Of a stretch of DNA of 64,000 nt, positions 34,274 through 43,321 are shown in pieces. Made by a program: the position numbers and the translations under genes. The notes under the pieces are model-generated. The model was not told the DNA's origin, ran no database searches, and saw nothing but the letters and a program-made list of their open reading frames with translations. The first letter of the stretch is position 1; the number at the start of each line of letters is the position of its first letter. Source of the DNA: JAOTZA01 sp965224065 (GTDB lineage: Bacteria > Acidobacteriota > Thermoanaerobaculia > Multivoradales > JAHEKO01); the NCBI GenBank assembly GCA_965224065.1, contig CBDCYF010000005.1, forward strand, positions 2,914,001-2,978,000, read 5' to 3'.

Positions 34274-34828
34274 CTAGTCCTCGGCCTTGTCTACGTTTTC
34301 CTCGAAGAGACCTAAATACTCGCCGTAGCCTTCGGCCTCGAGGTCGTCGCGCGGCACGAACCGCAGGCTCGCCGAGTTGATGCAGTAGCGCAGGCCGGTC
34401 GGCTGGGGGCCGTCCGAGAACACGTGCCCGAGATGCGAGTCACCGTTTTTCGAGCGCACTTCGGTGCGCACCATAAAGAACTTGCGATCGGTGTGCTCGA
34501 CGATGTGATCGGCCTCGAGCGGTTGCCAGAAGGATGGCCAGCCGGTGCCCGAGTCGTATTTGTGGGTCGAGCTGAAGAGCGGCTCGCCGCTCACGATGTC
34601 GACGTAGATGCCTTCCTTCTTGCTGTCCCAGAACTCGTTCTTGAACGGCGGCTCGGTGCCGTCCTCGCGGGTGACTTTGTATTGCATGGGCGTGAGCTGG
34701 GACCGTAGCTCGTCGTCGCTTGGCTTTTTGTACACCTTGGACTCCCTTTCCGCCGCGAGCGCGAGGACCGCGAACACGGGCAGCACGAATAGGCCGAACG
34801 AGAGGGCTTTCTGGATAGTCTTTGGCAC
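34274..34828 (-). CDS. msrB: Exported peptide-methionine (R)-S-oxide reductase
   Basis: A 184-residue methionine sulfoxide reductase B with an N-terminal signal/anchor (about 8-26, LSFGLFVLPVFAVLALA), hence periplasmic repair of oxidised methionines. Fold motifs are SSTHKYDSGTGWPSFWQP, FMVRTEVRSKNGDSHLGHVF and the catalytic RYCINSASLRF (Cys149). C149 is the only cysteine in the protein. The two zinc-binding CxxC pairs and the usual resolving Cys are absent, so reduction must use an external thiol. It is divergent from the PIG-L gene. Confidence 0.93.
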   Translation of the reverse strand: MPKTIQKALSFGLFVLPVFAVLALAAERESKVYKKPSDDELRSQLTPMQYKVTREDGTEPPFKNEFWDSKKEGIYVDIVSGEPLFSSTHKYDSGTGWPSFWQPLEADHIVEHTDRKFFMVRTEVRSKNGDSHLGHVFSDGPQPTGLRYCINSASLRFVPRDDLEAEGYGEYLGLFEENVDKAED

Positions 34829-34898
34829 GGGATCTCCTTCTCTCTACGGGGCCCATAACCTCCCGAGTCCGGTCAAAATTCCCACCGGCCTCGAGCGG

Positions 34899-34904
34899 TA
34901 CAAT
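34899..34904 (+). promoter_or_regulatory. -10 box for PIG-L/ABC operon (TACAAT)
   Basis: TACAAT followed by CGCCGGCC and ATG 34913. The box ends 8 bases before the ATG, so the transcript would be essentially leaderless; no ribosome binding site is visible. Confidence 0.45.
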
Positions 34905-34912
34905 CGCCGGCC

Positions 34913-37537
34913 ATGCACTCTGCGATGGCCTTGATCCTCCTGGCCGTGGCCCCGTGGGTTACGGCGGCGCGAGGCGCGACGCCGGAGGCTCTGGAGCCGG
35001 CCTCGACCGGCGGGATCACCGCCGTGGATCGGGCGCTGGCGCGGCTTTCGACCCACAAACGTCTTCTGGTGATCGGAGCCCACCCGGACGACGAGGACAA
35101 CACTCTTCTCACCTATGTCAGCCGCGCCCTGGGCGGCGAGGCCGCCTACCTTTCTTTGTCGCGCGGCGAGGGAGGTCAGAACCTGATCGGCTCCGAGCTG
35201 GGCTTCGAGCTGGGGGTGATTCGCACTGGCGAGCTGCTGGCGGCCCGGAGGATCGAGGGAACGCGGCAGTACTTTGCCCGAGCTTTCGATTTCGGCTACA
35301 CGCGCTCGCTCGAGGAGACGTTCGAGCGCTGGCCCCGGGAGATCCTGCGTGAAGATGCCATTCGCGCGGCGCACCACTTCAAGCCGCAGGTGGTGGTGGC
35401 GATCTTTCCGGCCGACCCGCGCGCGGGCCATGGCCAGCATCAGGCTTCGGCGATGATCGCGGCCGATGTCTTCGAGCTCTCAGGTGAGGAGGGCTGGAGG
35501 CCGCACGCACTCTACCGGCGGGCATGGACCGCCGAGGAAGCCACGGTCGTGCTCGATCTGGGAGTGGTCGATCCCCACGCCGGACGCTCGGTCGGCCAGA
35601 TCGCCGCCGAGAGCCGGAGCCGTCACCGGTCGCAGGACATGGGGCGGATCCAGCCGCTGGGTCGGGGCAGGGGAGGGCTGGTGTGGATTGCCGGGGCGGG
35701 GGAGCCCGCCGGATCGGATGCCGGCGAGATTTTCACGGGCATCGACACGCGGCTGGCGGCGATCGTCGAGCCGATGGAGAATGGCCCGGCGAAGACCGAC
35801 ATCGCCGAGATGCTCCATTCGGTCGAGCGCTCGGCGCGTGAGGCGCGACACTTGTTGTCACCGGTGGCGCTGGCCGCGGCAGTGGACGCTATCGCCTCGA
35901 TCGTGAACCGCCTGGACGAGGCTCTCGCGCTGGCCCGGTCGTCCTCCGCCTCCGTACCCGTGATCGAGCTGTTGAGCGAGAAGCGGCAGATCGCCGGGGC
36001 GGCGTTGGCGGCAGCTGCGGGGGTCGCCGTGGAAGCGGTCGCGGATCGCGAAGCGGCGCCGCCGGGGGGCGTGTTCGAGATCACGGCCTCAATCTGGCCC
36101 TCGTCCTCGGTCGAGGTTGAGATTGAGGCGGTGCGGTTGGTCAGCCCGGCGGGCTGGCCGGTGGAGGGGGGTGACCAGCAGCGCGAGAAGCTGGCGCCCG
36201 ATCCAGCAGGGGTCACGAAAAGGGCTTTCCGGGTCGAGGTGCCAGCCTCGGCTCGACCCACCGTGCCCTACTTTTTCGAGCGCACCGGAGGAAGCGACAG
36301 CTCGGCCGGACAGAACGGCGACCTCTACGACTGGACCAGTGCCGCCTCCGATGTCCGTGGACGAGCATTCGGGCCGGCCCCCGTGGTGGCGATCTTCGAG
36401 CTGCGCGTGCAGGGCGCGGAGCTGGCGATCGAGCGCGAGGTCGTATTCCGGTACGGCGACCAGGCCGTCGGGGAGGTGAGGCGCCCCCTGCGTGTGGTTC
36501 CCGAGCTGGAGGTGGCCGTCGCTCCACGACTGGTCCTGTCAAAGGTCTCGGGCGCGAGCCCTCGGGCGAAAGAAGTCGAGGTCGTGCTGCGCTCGAACGT
36601 GGAGCGGCCGCTTCGCGGGCGTCTACAGTTGGACTTGCCGGCCGGGTGGTCGAACACCGCTGCCGAGTTCGAGATCGGTGATCCGTTCGGTACCGTTGTC
36701 TCGACACTCTCTTTGACACCGGCCGCCGACACCGCGCCCGGTCTTTACCCGGTCTCGGTCGCGGCGGTTCTGGACGGCGGAGTTCTGAACTCCGGAACCC
36801 GGACCGTGATGTCGGGGGCCACGCCACGGATTGAGTATCCGCACATCCGGCCGGTGCAAATACCGCGTCCCGCGCGTCTCACCGTCGGTGTGCTGCACCT
36901 CGAACCGCCGGTTCTCGATCTCGTCGGCTATGTTCCGGGAGCATCGGACCGGGTGCCTCCGGTTCTCGAACAGCTCGGGCTCCCGGTCCGGATTTTGGAC
37001 CGTGCCGATCTCGAGCACGGCGACCTGGACCGTTTCGACACCATCGTGATCGGCAGCCGGGCTTACGAGATCGACGACGCCCTGCGCCGGGCCAACGGTC
37101 GGCTGCTGGAATACGCGCGCCGAGGGGGGACACTCATCGTTCAGTACCAGCAATATCAGTATGTGGCCGGTGGCTTTGCTCCCTTCCCGATCGAGATCTC
37201 CCGGCCGCACGGCCGGGTGACCGACGAGACGGCACCGGTGCGAGCGCTCGCACCCGATCATCCAATTTTTCATCGGCCCAATCGGATTGAAGCGGCTGAT
37301 TGGGACGGCTGGGTCCAGGAGCGGGGGCTCTACTTCGGCGCCACTTGGGACGAGCGCTACACGCCTCTTCTGGAGATGGCCGACGCCGGCCGGGCCGAGG
37401 AGCGCGGCTCTCTTCTGGTGGCACCGCTGGGAGAGGGAACCTACGTCTACACGGGGCTGTCCTTTTTTCGCCAACTGCCGGCGGGCGTGCCGGGGGCGAT
37501 TCGGTTGTTTGTCAATCTCTTGGGGTTGGGATCTTGA
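34913..37537 (+). CDS. Exported PIG-L family deacetylase
   Basis: An 874-residue protein with a signal peptide (about 1-21). The N-terminal PIG-L (LmbE-like) zinc hydrolase domain has VIGAHPDDE (H57, D59, D60, E61), SRGEGGQN and AGHGQHQAS as later ligands. The middle is made of beta-sandwich (NEW3-like) modules (EVEIEAVRLVSPAGWPVEGG, LRGRLQLDLPAGWSN). The C-terminus resembles a glutamine-amidotransferase-like fold (FDTIVIGSRAYEIDDALRRAN, GGTLIVQYQQYQ). Such enzymes de-N-acetylate sugars or glycoconjugates. It leads a five-gene run joined by NTGA overlaps, so its job may be linked to the ABC system that follows. Confidence 0.85.
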   Translation: MHSAMALILLAVAPWVTAARGATPEALEPASTGGITAVDRALARLSTHKRLLVIGAHPDDEDNTLLTYVSRALGGEAAYLSLSRGEGGQNLIGSELGFELGVIRTGELLAARRIEGTRQYFARAFDFGYTRSLEETFERWPREILREDAIRAAHHFKPQVVVAIFPADPRAGHGQHQASAMIAADVFELSGEEGWRPHALYRRAWTAEEATVVLDLGVVDPHAGRSVGQIAAESRSRHRSQDMGRIQPLGRGRGGLVWIAGAGEPAGSDAGEIFTGIDTRLAAIVEPMENGPAKTDIAEMLHSVERSAREARHLLSPVALAAAVDAIASIVNRLDEALALARSSSASVPVIELLSEKRQIAGAALAAAAGVAVEAVADREAAPPGGVFEITASIWPSSSVEVEIEAVRLVSPAGWPVEGGDQQREKLAPDPAGVTKRAFRVEVPASARPTVPYFFERTGGSDSSAGQNGDLYDWTSAASDVRGRAFGPAPVVAIFELRVQGAELAIEREVVFRYGDQAVGEVRRPLRVVPELEVAVAPRLVLSKVSGASPRAKEVEVVLRSNVERPLRGRLQLDLPAGWSNTAAEFEIGDPFGTVVSTLSLTPAADTAPGLYPVSVAAVLDGGVLNSGTRTVMSGATPRIEYPHIRPVQIPRPARLTVGVLHLEPPVLDLVGYVPGASDRVPPVLEQLGLPVRILDRADLEHGDLDRFDTIVIGSRAYEIDDALRRANGRLLEYARRGGTLIVQYQQYQYVAGGFAPFPIEISRPHGRVTDETAPVRALAPDHPIFHRPNRIEAADWDGWVQERGLYFGATWDERYTPLLEMADAGRAEERGSLLVAPLGEGTYVYTGLSFFRQLPAGVPGAIRLFVNLLGLGS

Positions 37538-38556
37538 GACGGCCTGGATTTCAGATCTTGTTTCTCGCCGCGCTGGCCACGGCATCTTGTGGAGACGGCC
37601 GCACGCCGCTGGTTCTCTACTCGCCCCACGGACGGGATCTGCTGGAGCTGCTCGAGACGCGGTACGAGGAGAACAACCCCGGAGTCGACGTGCGCTGGCT
37701 CGACATGGGTTCGCAGGAGGTCTATGACCGGGTGCGCTCGGAGCGCGCCAACCCGCAGGCGGACGTGTGGTTCGGCGGCCCCGACACCATCTTCCGCCGG
37801 GGCGCGGAGGAGGGGTTGCTCGAGCCCTTCCGGCCGAGCTGGGCCGACCGGGTGCCGCCCGCGAGCCGCGACTCGATGGACCGCTTCTTTGGCGTCTACC
37901 GCGCGGTGCCGATCCTGATGTTCAACGCCGATGCCATTCCAGAAGGCGAAGAGCCGCGCGACTGGGAGGATCTGCTGGACGAGCGCTGGCGCGGCCAGGT
38001 GGTGATCCGCGATCCCCTGGCGAGCGGCACCATGCGAACCGCCTTTGGGATGATCCTGTCGCGGTCGGTGACCGAGACGGGATCGATCGACGCGGGGCTC
38101 GCGTGGCTCCGGAGGCTCGACGCGCAGACGCGGGACTACGTCGTCAACCCGGCGCTTCTGTTCGAAAAGCTCACCCGGCGCGAAGGTTTGGTGACGATCT
38201 GGGAGCTCACCGACGCGCTGTTGCTCGAGCGCCGGGGCTCACCCCTCGGCTACCACTTCCCCAGCTCGGGGACACCGGTGATCGACGACTCGATCGGTCT
38301 GGTCGCGGGGGCTCCGCACGCCGAGGAAGCGCGGCGCTTCATCGACTGGGTCGGCGGCGAGGAAGCGCTGCTCCTGGTCTCGCGTGAAGTGTTTCGTCTT
38401 CCGGCGCGGGAAGATTTGCCCCCCGAGAAGCTCCCCGAGTGGGCCCGCGAGGCGATGGCCGCCATCGTGCCGGCCGAGGTGGACTGGGACCTCATCATCG
38501 AGCGCGGCCAGGAGTGGATGGCGGAGTGGGACCGCAGCGTGCGGGGCAAGGGTTGA
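37534..38556 (+). CDS. ABC transporter substrate-binding protein (Fe3+/phosphonate-like)
   Basis: A 340-residue exported binding protein starting at TTG 37534, which overlaps the PIG-L stop as TTGA. The leader MRRPGFQILFLAALATASCG suggests a lipoprotein, although TAS-C is a weak lipobox. The body is a family 1 solute-binding protein (TPLVLYSPHGRDLLELLETR, ADVWFGGPDTIF, YRAVPILMFNADAIP, DPLASGTMRTAFG), closest in style to Fe3+ (FbpA/AfuA) and 2-aminoethylphosphonate proteins. The following ATPase and double permease complete the importer. Ligand cannot be fixed by eye. Confidence 0.85.
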   Translation: MRRPGFQILFLAALATASCGDGRTPLVLYSPHGRDLLELLETRYEENNPGVDVRWLDMGSQEVYDRVRSERANPQADVWFGGPDTIFRRGAEEGLLEPFRPSWADRVPPASRDSMDRFFGVYRAVPILMFNADAIPEGEEPRDWEDLLDERWRGQVVIRDPLASGTMRTAFGMILSRSVTETGSIDAGLAWLRRLDAQTRDYVVNPALLFEKLTRREGLVTIWELTDALLLERRGSPLGYHFPSSGTPVIDDSIGLVAGAPHAEEARRFIDWVGGEEALLLVSREVFRLPAREDLPPEKLPEWAREAMAAIVPAEVDWDLIIERGQEWMAEWDRSVRGKG

Positions 38557-39653
38557 GTCCCTTTCTCTCGGTCGACCGGGTCGGCAAGAGCTTTGGCGAA
38601 GTGGCCGTTCTGGACGGCGTCTCGTTCGAGGTCGAAAGCGGTGAGATCCTGGTGTTGCTCGGCCCGAGCGGCAGCGGCAAGACGACCTTGTTGCGGATCC
38701 TCGCCGGCTTCGAGGCCCCGGATTCGGGCTCGCTCGGTCTCGCCGGCCGCGACATCACGCGGGAGCCACCGGCGCGCCGCGACTTCGGGATGGTGTTCCA
38801 GCACTATGCGCTGTTCCCGCATCTGACCGTGGGGGAGAACGTCGCGTTTGGTCTCGAGTCGCGGCGTCTGGCTCGATCCGAAGTCGAGCGCCGAGTCGCC
38901 GAAGCGCTGGCGTTGGTGGACCTCACGGGGTTCGAGAACCGGCGAGTTCATCAGATCTCGGGCGGGCAACAGCAACGGGTCGCCCTGGCGCGAGCGCTGG
39001 CGCCCGAGCCTCAAATCTTGCTGTTGGATGAGCCGTTGTCGAATCTCGACCGCAACCTGCGCGAGCGCACGCGGGCGGAGCTCACCGGTACCCTGCGACA
39101 GGTCGGGATCACCGCGGTCTGGGTCACCCACGAACAAGAAGAGGCGTTTGACGTAGGAGACAGGGTGGCGGTCCTCCAGCACGGAAGGCTCGAGCAGGTC
39201 GGGACTCCGGAGGAGCTCTATCTGGAGCCGGCGACCCCGTTCGTGGCCCGCTTTGTGGGTCGCGCCTCGACTCTCGCCGGGGTGGCCGGAGAGTCCGGCA
39301 CGGTTCTGCTGAGGCCTTCTCCCGAGGCCGGCGAGGTTGCGTGGCCCGCGACCGGTCCGGCCGAGATCGAAGTCGGCTCTCCGGTGGACGTGCTGTTCCG
39401 GCCCGAAGGGATGACGCTGACGTCCGCCGGCGAGACCGGGACGCTCTCCGGACGGGTGGAGACCACCCGCTTTGCCGGTGCATCGAGCTTCGCCATTGTG
39501 CGGCTCGCTTCGGATATCGCGGTGGAGGTTGCCGGACAAGCAGCGGTCGGGGAACCGGTTGGGGTCGCGCCGCGTCCCGGCGGTCCCGCGCCTCGTGTCT
39601 TCCCTAGGTTTTCGGAGAGCGGGCTAGAGGGCCGTTCAGAGGACGGGGCTTGA
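38553..39653 (+). CDS. ABC transporter ATP-binding protein
   Basis: A 366-residue ATPase of the PotA/FbpC type. It has Walker A GPSGSGKTTLLRIL, Q-loop MVFQHYALFPHLTV, signature ISGGQQQRVALARAL, Walker B LLLDEPLSNLD and switch His in VWVTHEQEEA, with a C-terminal TOBE-like domain (PVDVLFRPEGMTL). The start is TTG 38553, overlapping the preceding stop (TTGA). An upstream extension of the frame over the previous gene is not used. It energises the importer formed with the neighbouring permease. Confidence 0.93.
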   Translation: MSPFLSVDRVGKSFGEVAVLDGVSFEVESGEILVLLGPSGSGKTTLLRILAGFEAPDSGSLGLAGRDITREPPARRDFGMVFQHYALFPHLTVGENVAFGLESRRLARSEVERRVAEALALVDLTGFENRRVHQISGGQQQRVALARALAPEPQILLLDEPLSNLDRNLRERTRAELTGTLRQVGITAVWVTHEQEEAFDVGDRVAVLQHGRLEQVGTPEELYLEPATPFVARFVGRASTLAGVAGESGTVLLRPSPEAGEVAWPATGPAEIEVGSPVDVLFRPEGMTLTSAGETGTLSGRVETTRFAGASSFAIVRLASDIAVEVAGQAAVGEPVGVAPRPGGPAPRVFPRFSESGLEGRSEDGA

Positions 39654-41320
39654 AGCCGGGGACTAAGGCGGCGGCCTGGGGGCTCGCCACCCTGCTTGCC
39701 TGGCTGGTCGGGTATCCGTTGCTGGTCACCCTCGCCGAAGCGCTGGGCCTGCCCGGAGCTTGGACCCTGGAGCACTTTGCCGAGTTTGCGCGCCGGGGCG
39801 ATGAGTGGACGGCGCTCTGGCGGAGTCTTTGGATCTCGGCCGCATCCGTCGCTCTGTCGGCCCTTGTCGGTGTTCCGCTCGCCTTTCTTTTCGAGCGCGC
39901 CGAGTTCCCGGGCCGGCGGGTCCTAGGTGCCTTGGTGGCGCTGCCGGTCGCTCTGCCGCCGCTGGTCGGGGTGATCGCGTTTCTCTTTCTCTACGGCGAG
40001 AGCGGCTTTGTGACCCGTTCGGTCGGTTGGTTGCTGGGGCTCGATGAGTCCCCCTGGCGGCTGCGCGGGCCGGGCGCCATCCTGTTGGTTCACTCCTACT
40101 CGATGTATGTCTATTTCTACTTGTTCTGCCGCGCCGCGCTGGCCCGGCTCGATGCCGCAATGGAAGAGGCGGCGGCGATTCTGGGTGCCGGCCGCCTGCG
40201 TACGCTGACGAAGGTGACGCTCCCGCTGCTGCGACCGGCGCTCACCGGGGCGGCTCTCTTGACCTTTATGACTTCGCTCGCGTCGTTCTCGGCGCCCTAC
40301 ATTTTTGGCGGCAGCTTTCGAGTGATGACGACCCAGATCGTGGCCTCCAAGCTCAACGCACAGGGAGCCTTGGCGCAGGCCGAGACCGTGGTACTCGCCG
40401 CGGTGGCACTCATCGGGCTCGCCGCCATGCTGCGGCTCGACCGCGGCGAGACCGCGGTGGTGGGTGGTGTGCGGGGAGTTACCCCGGTGCGGCGGCGGAT
40501 CGCCCGGCCGTGGGCGCGGGTGGCGACCGTGGCTCTCGGCTGGGGCCTCGCCGCCATCTTGTTGCTGCCTCACGCCACCCTCGCCCTGGTGTCGTTGGTG
40601 CCGCCGTCCACCTGGACCGTCGAGCTGGTACCGCCGGTGCTCAACCTGGACAACTACCGCGAGGTGTTCTCGCGCCCCGAACGTCTGCGCCCGGTTCTCA
40701 ATTCGGTTTGGATGGCCGCGGTAGCCACGGCGGCGGCGGTGGGGCTGGGGCTGGCGGCGGCGCGGCTGGCACGAGGCTCGATCCGCTCGGGCCGGCGCCG
40801 CCTCGGCAAGCTGCTGGAGACCTTGGTCTCGGTGCCGTGGGCGGTCCCGGGCACGGTCTTCGCGATCGCCCTGGCGACGACCTTTAGCGCCGCCGCGCCA
40901 CTGGCCGGCCGGATGATCCTGGTGGGCACGCCGTGGATCTTGCCGCTGGCCTATCTGGTCCGCAGCTTGCCCCTGACCGGGCGGGCCTCGTTTGCGGGCT
41001 TGCGCCAGATGGACTCGTCGCTTGAAGAAGCCGCGACGATCCTGGGCTCCGGCCGTTGGCGCACCCTTTTCCGGGTGGTGATGCCGATTCTGCGGCCGGC
41101 TCTCTTTGCCGGCGCCAGCCTCGCCTTCATCACCGCGCTGGGAGATTTTGTGACCTCGGTCGTTCTCTACACCTACGACACGCGGCCGATCTCGATCGAG
41201 ATCTACTCGAGCTTGCGACTCCAGGAGACCGGGGTCGCGGCGGTCTACGGCGTGCTGCTCATGGTGGTGAGCGCGGCCGCGTTTCTGCTCTGGGGCCGCG
41301 AGGAGAGAGAGGGCGCGTGA
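39650..41320 (+). CDS. ABC transporter permease, fused FbpB-type
   Basis: A 556-residue integral membrane protein with about 12 helices in two homologous halves, as in Fe3+ permease FbpB. Each half carries an EAA loop for the ATPase (MEEAAAILGAGRLRTLTKVT and LEEAATILGSGRWRTLFRVV), followed by LP/MPILRPAL. The start is TTG 39650, overlapping the ATPase stop (TTGA). Together with the binding protein and ATPase this makes a complete importer. Confidence 0.93.
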   Translation: MKPGTKAAAWGLATLLAWLVGYPLLVTLAEALGLPGAWTLEHFAEFARRGDEWTALWRSLWISAASVALSALVGVPLAFLFERAEFPGRRVLGALVALPVALPPLVGVIAFLFLYGESGFVTRSVGWLLGLDESPWRLRGPGAILLVHSYSMYVYFYLFCRAALARLDAAMEEAAAILGAGRLRTLTKVTLPLLRPALTGAALLTFMTSLASFSAPYIFGGSFRVMTTQIVASKLNAQGALAQAETVVLAAVALIGLAAMLRLDRGETAVVGGVRGVTPVRRRIARPWARVATVALGWGLAAILLLPHATLALVSLVPPSTWTVELVPPVLNLDNYREVFSRPERLRPVLNSVWMAAVATAAAVGLGLAAARLARGSIRSGRRRLGKLLETLVSVPWAVPGTVFAIALATTFSAAAPLAGRMILVGTPWILPLAYLVRSLPLTGRASFAGLRQMDSSLEEAATILGSGRWRTLFRVVMPILRPALFAGASLAFITALGDFVTSVVLYTYDTRPISIEIYSSLRLQETGVAAVYGVLLMVVSAAAFLLWGREEREGA

Positions 41321-42624
41321 GCCGTTGGGAGTCCCTCAAACGGCTCGGCGCGCTGATGGTGACGGCGTTTGTCGACATGATGGGCTTCGCCATCATTTTT
41401 CCCTTGTTGCCGTTTTATGCCGAGAAGCTGGGGGCGGATGCGTTCAAGATCGGCGCTTTGGTGTCGGTCTTTTTTGTCGCCCAACTGGTGACCGCTCCGC
41501 TGTGGGGCAAGCTCTCGGATCGGCTGGGCCGCCGCCCGGTGATTCTTTCGGGCCTCTTGATTGCCGCGATCTCGTTTGTCGTCTTCGAGCTGGCCGATGC
41601 GGTCTGGCTTTTGTTCGTGTCGCGGTTTGTCCAGGGGGCGGGGGGAGGCAAGACCGGCGTGCTGCAGGCGTATGTCAGCGACATGTCGCGCCAGGAGAAC
41701 CGCGCCGAGGCGCTGGGCTGGCTCTCGGCGGCCACGTCGGCGGGCGTCATGATCGGTCCGGTGATCGGTTCGGCCACGTCGGCCAACGAGCTCCTGCGGC
41801 CCGGGTTCATCGCCGCGGGGCTGTGTCTCGTGAGCCTGGTCTTTACCTGGGTGTGGCTGCCCGAGTCGTTTCGTCGGGCGCCCGACGACGAGCCCGATGG
41901 AGCCGGCCCCGAGGCGGGGCCACCTGAGGCTGAGCCCCCCGAGTCGGGCTTCCGCGAGGTGAATTCCGATACCGAGCCCCCGCGGGGTGGAGCCGTCTGG
42001 GGTCTGGTGCGCCAAATCTTGGCCCACCCCCAGACCGGCATCGGTCCCATGGTGTGGATCTACGCCACCGGGATGATGGCCTTTATGGCGATGAACGCGG
42101 TGATGGTGCTCTACCTCGAGCACCGTTTCGGCATCACCGAGAAGACGGTCGGTGTGTTCTTTCTCTATGTGGCGTCGGTCTCGCTCGTCATGCGGGCCTT
42201 CTTTCTCGGCCCGCTGGTGCGCCGCTTTGGCGAGGTCCGGGTTCTCAAGATGGGGGCGCTGTGCGTGGCCCTGGGTATGGTGGCGATTCCACTGGCGCGC
42301 TCGTTGGTCGAGCTGGCGGCGGCCGTTGTTCTGATACCCGGCGGTACGGCGCTTCTTTTTCCGGCCACTACCTCGCTGGTCTCCGCGCGTGCCCCCAAAG
42401 GCTGGACCGGTACGGTCCTTGGCGTTCATCAGGGGTTTGGCGGGGTGGCGCGGATGACCGGGCCGCTGTGGTCGGGGGCGGTCTACGAGAGCCTGGGGAT
42501 GCGGATGCCGTTCTTTTTTGCGGCCGCGCTGATGGCGGCGGCGACTGTCTTCTCGCTCTCGGTGAAGAACAACGGCCCAGGAGACCGGACCGAACCGGGT
42601 GTCGAGCCGGCGGTTCCGGCCTGA
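41317..42624 (+). CDS. MFS transporter (DHA1/TetA-like)
   Basis: A 435-residue major facilitator with about 12 helices. The loop-2 motif GKLSDRLGRRPVILSG and a motif C-like WLSAATSAGVMIGPVIG stretch point to a drug/H+ antiporter-type exporter. An acidic, Pro-rich cytoplasmic loop (about 190-230) separates the two halves. GTG 41317 overlaps the permease stop (GTGA), so it is the fifth gene of the coupled operon. Export of a compound related to the imported ligand is an inference. Confidence 0.88.
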   Translation: MSRWESLKRLGALMVTAFVDMMGFAIIFPLLPFYAEKLGADAFKIGALVSVFFVAQLVTAPLWGKLSDRLGRRPVILSGLLIAAISFVVFELADAVWLLFVSRFVQGAGGGKTGVLQAYVSDMSRQENRAEALGWLSAATSAGVMIGPVIGSATSANELLRPGFIAAGLCLVSLVFTWVWLPESFRRAPDDEPDGAGPEAGPPEAEPPESGFREVNSDTEPPRGGAVWGLVRQILAHPQTGIGPMVWIYATGMMAFMAMNAVMVLYLEHRFGITEKTVGVFFLYVASVSLVMRAFFLGPLVRRFGEVRVLKMGALCVALGMVAIPLARSLVELAAAVVLIPGGTALLFPATTSLVSARAPKGWTGTVLGVHQGFGGVARMTGPLWSGAVYESLGMRMPFFFAAALMAAATVFSLSVKNNGPGDRTEPGVEPAVPA

Positions 42625-42695
42625 CCCATCTTTTTGAAGTCTACGACTCCGTCGCGCCACCAGCGAAGGCCGGACGCGGTAGAGTTCTCGCTAAC

Positions 42696-43316
42696 GTGAG
42701 CGGGCCAACTTCGAGGCGAGCGCTTGGGGCCGACCGTCTGGCCGAGCCGGTCGACGCGGGCCGAACCGGCCGTGAAAGCGAGTTCCGGGAGCTCGTCTAC
42801 CGCCACTACCGCTTGGTTCTGTGGCATCTGCGGCGGCAAGGGGCAACTTTCGAGCAGGCAGAGGATCTGGCTCAGGAGACCTTTCTGGCGGCATTTCGTG
42901 CTTTCCCCGAGTTTCGTGGTGAGACCAGTATCGAGCGCTGGCTACTCCGAATCGCCGAGAACCTTTTGCGGAAGTCGCTGAGACGCGCTCATACTCAAAA
43001 GAGGCGGGGCAGGGAGGTGTCGCTCGACCGGCAGGTCGATTCGGAGCGTGTGATCGTCGAGGCGGGGCTGGTCGATTCAGAGGGGCCGTTGCGAGCGGCT
43101 CTCGACGGCGAAAGGCTGGCTGCGGTCGTGGCCGCGCTCGACGGGCTGCCCGATCAGATGCGCCGGTGCGCGGTCCTTCGACTGTTTCAGGATCTCAGTT
43201 ATCGAGAGATCGCCGCCGCCCTGCGAGTTTCCGTCGACGTGGTGAAGGTTCAGCTCTTCCGTGCGCGCAAGCAACTGCGCGAAGAGCTTGAACACTTGGA
43301 AGGCTTGAATTTGTAG
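42696..43316 (+). CDS. ECF RNA polymerase sigma factor
   Basis: A 206-residue ECF factor from GTG 42696. Region 2 is FRELVYRHYRLVLWHLRR, ATFEQAEDLAQETFLAAFRA and SIERWLLRIAENLLRKSLRR. Region 4 is LPDQMRRCAVLRLFQDLSYR and IAAALRVSVDVVKVQLFRAR. The frame is open far upstream inside the MFS gene, but the sigma fold begins only after 42696. The anti-sigma gene starts 5 bases after its stop, the usual coupled arrangement. Confidence 0.9.
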   Translation: MSGPTSRRALGADRLAEPVDAGRTGRESEFRELVYRHYRLVLWHLRRQGATFEQAEDLAQETFLAAFRAFPEFRGETSIERWLLRIAENLLRKSLRRAHTQKRRGREVSLDRQVDSERVIVEAGLVDSEGPLRAALDGERLAAVVAALDGLPDQMRRCAVLRLFQDLSYREIAAALRVSVDVVKVQLFRARKQLREELEHLEGLNL

Positions 43317-43321
43317 CCATC

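Noticed and set aside
37300..37533. Upstream extension of the ABC binding protein into PIG-L
   Set aside because: The lipoprotein-like leader starts at TTG 37534, overlapping the PIG-L stop.
42054..42695. Long N-terminal extension of the ECF sigma factor inside the MFS gene
   Set aside because: The MFS frame is clearly coding; the sigma fold begins only after 42696.
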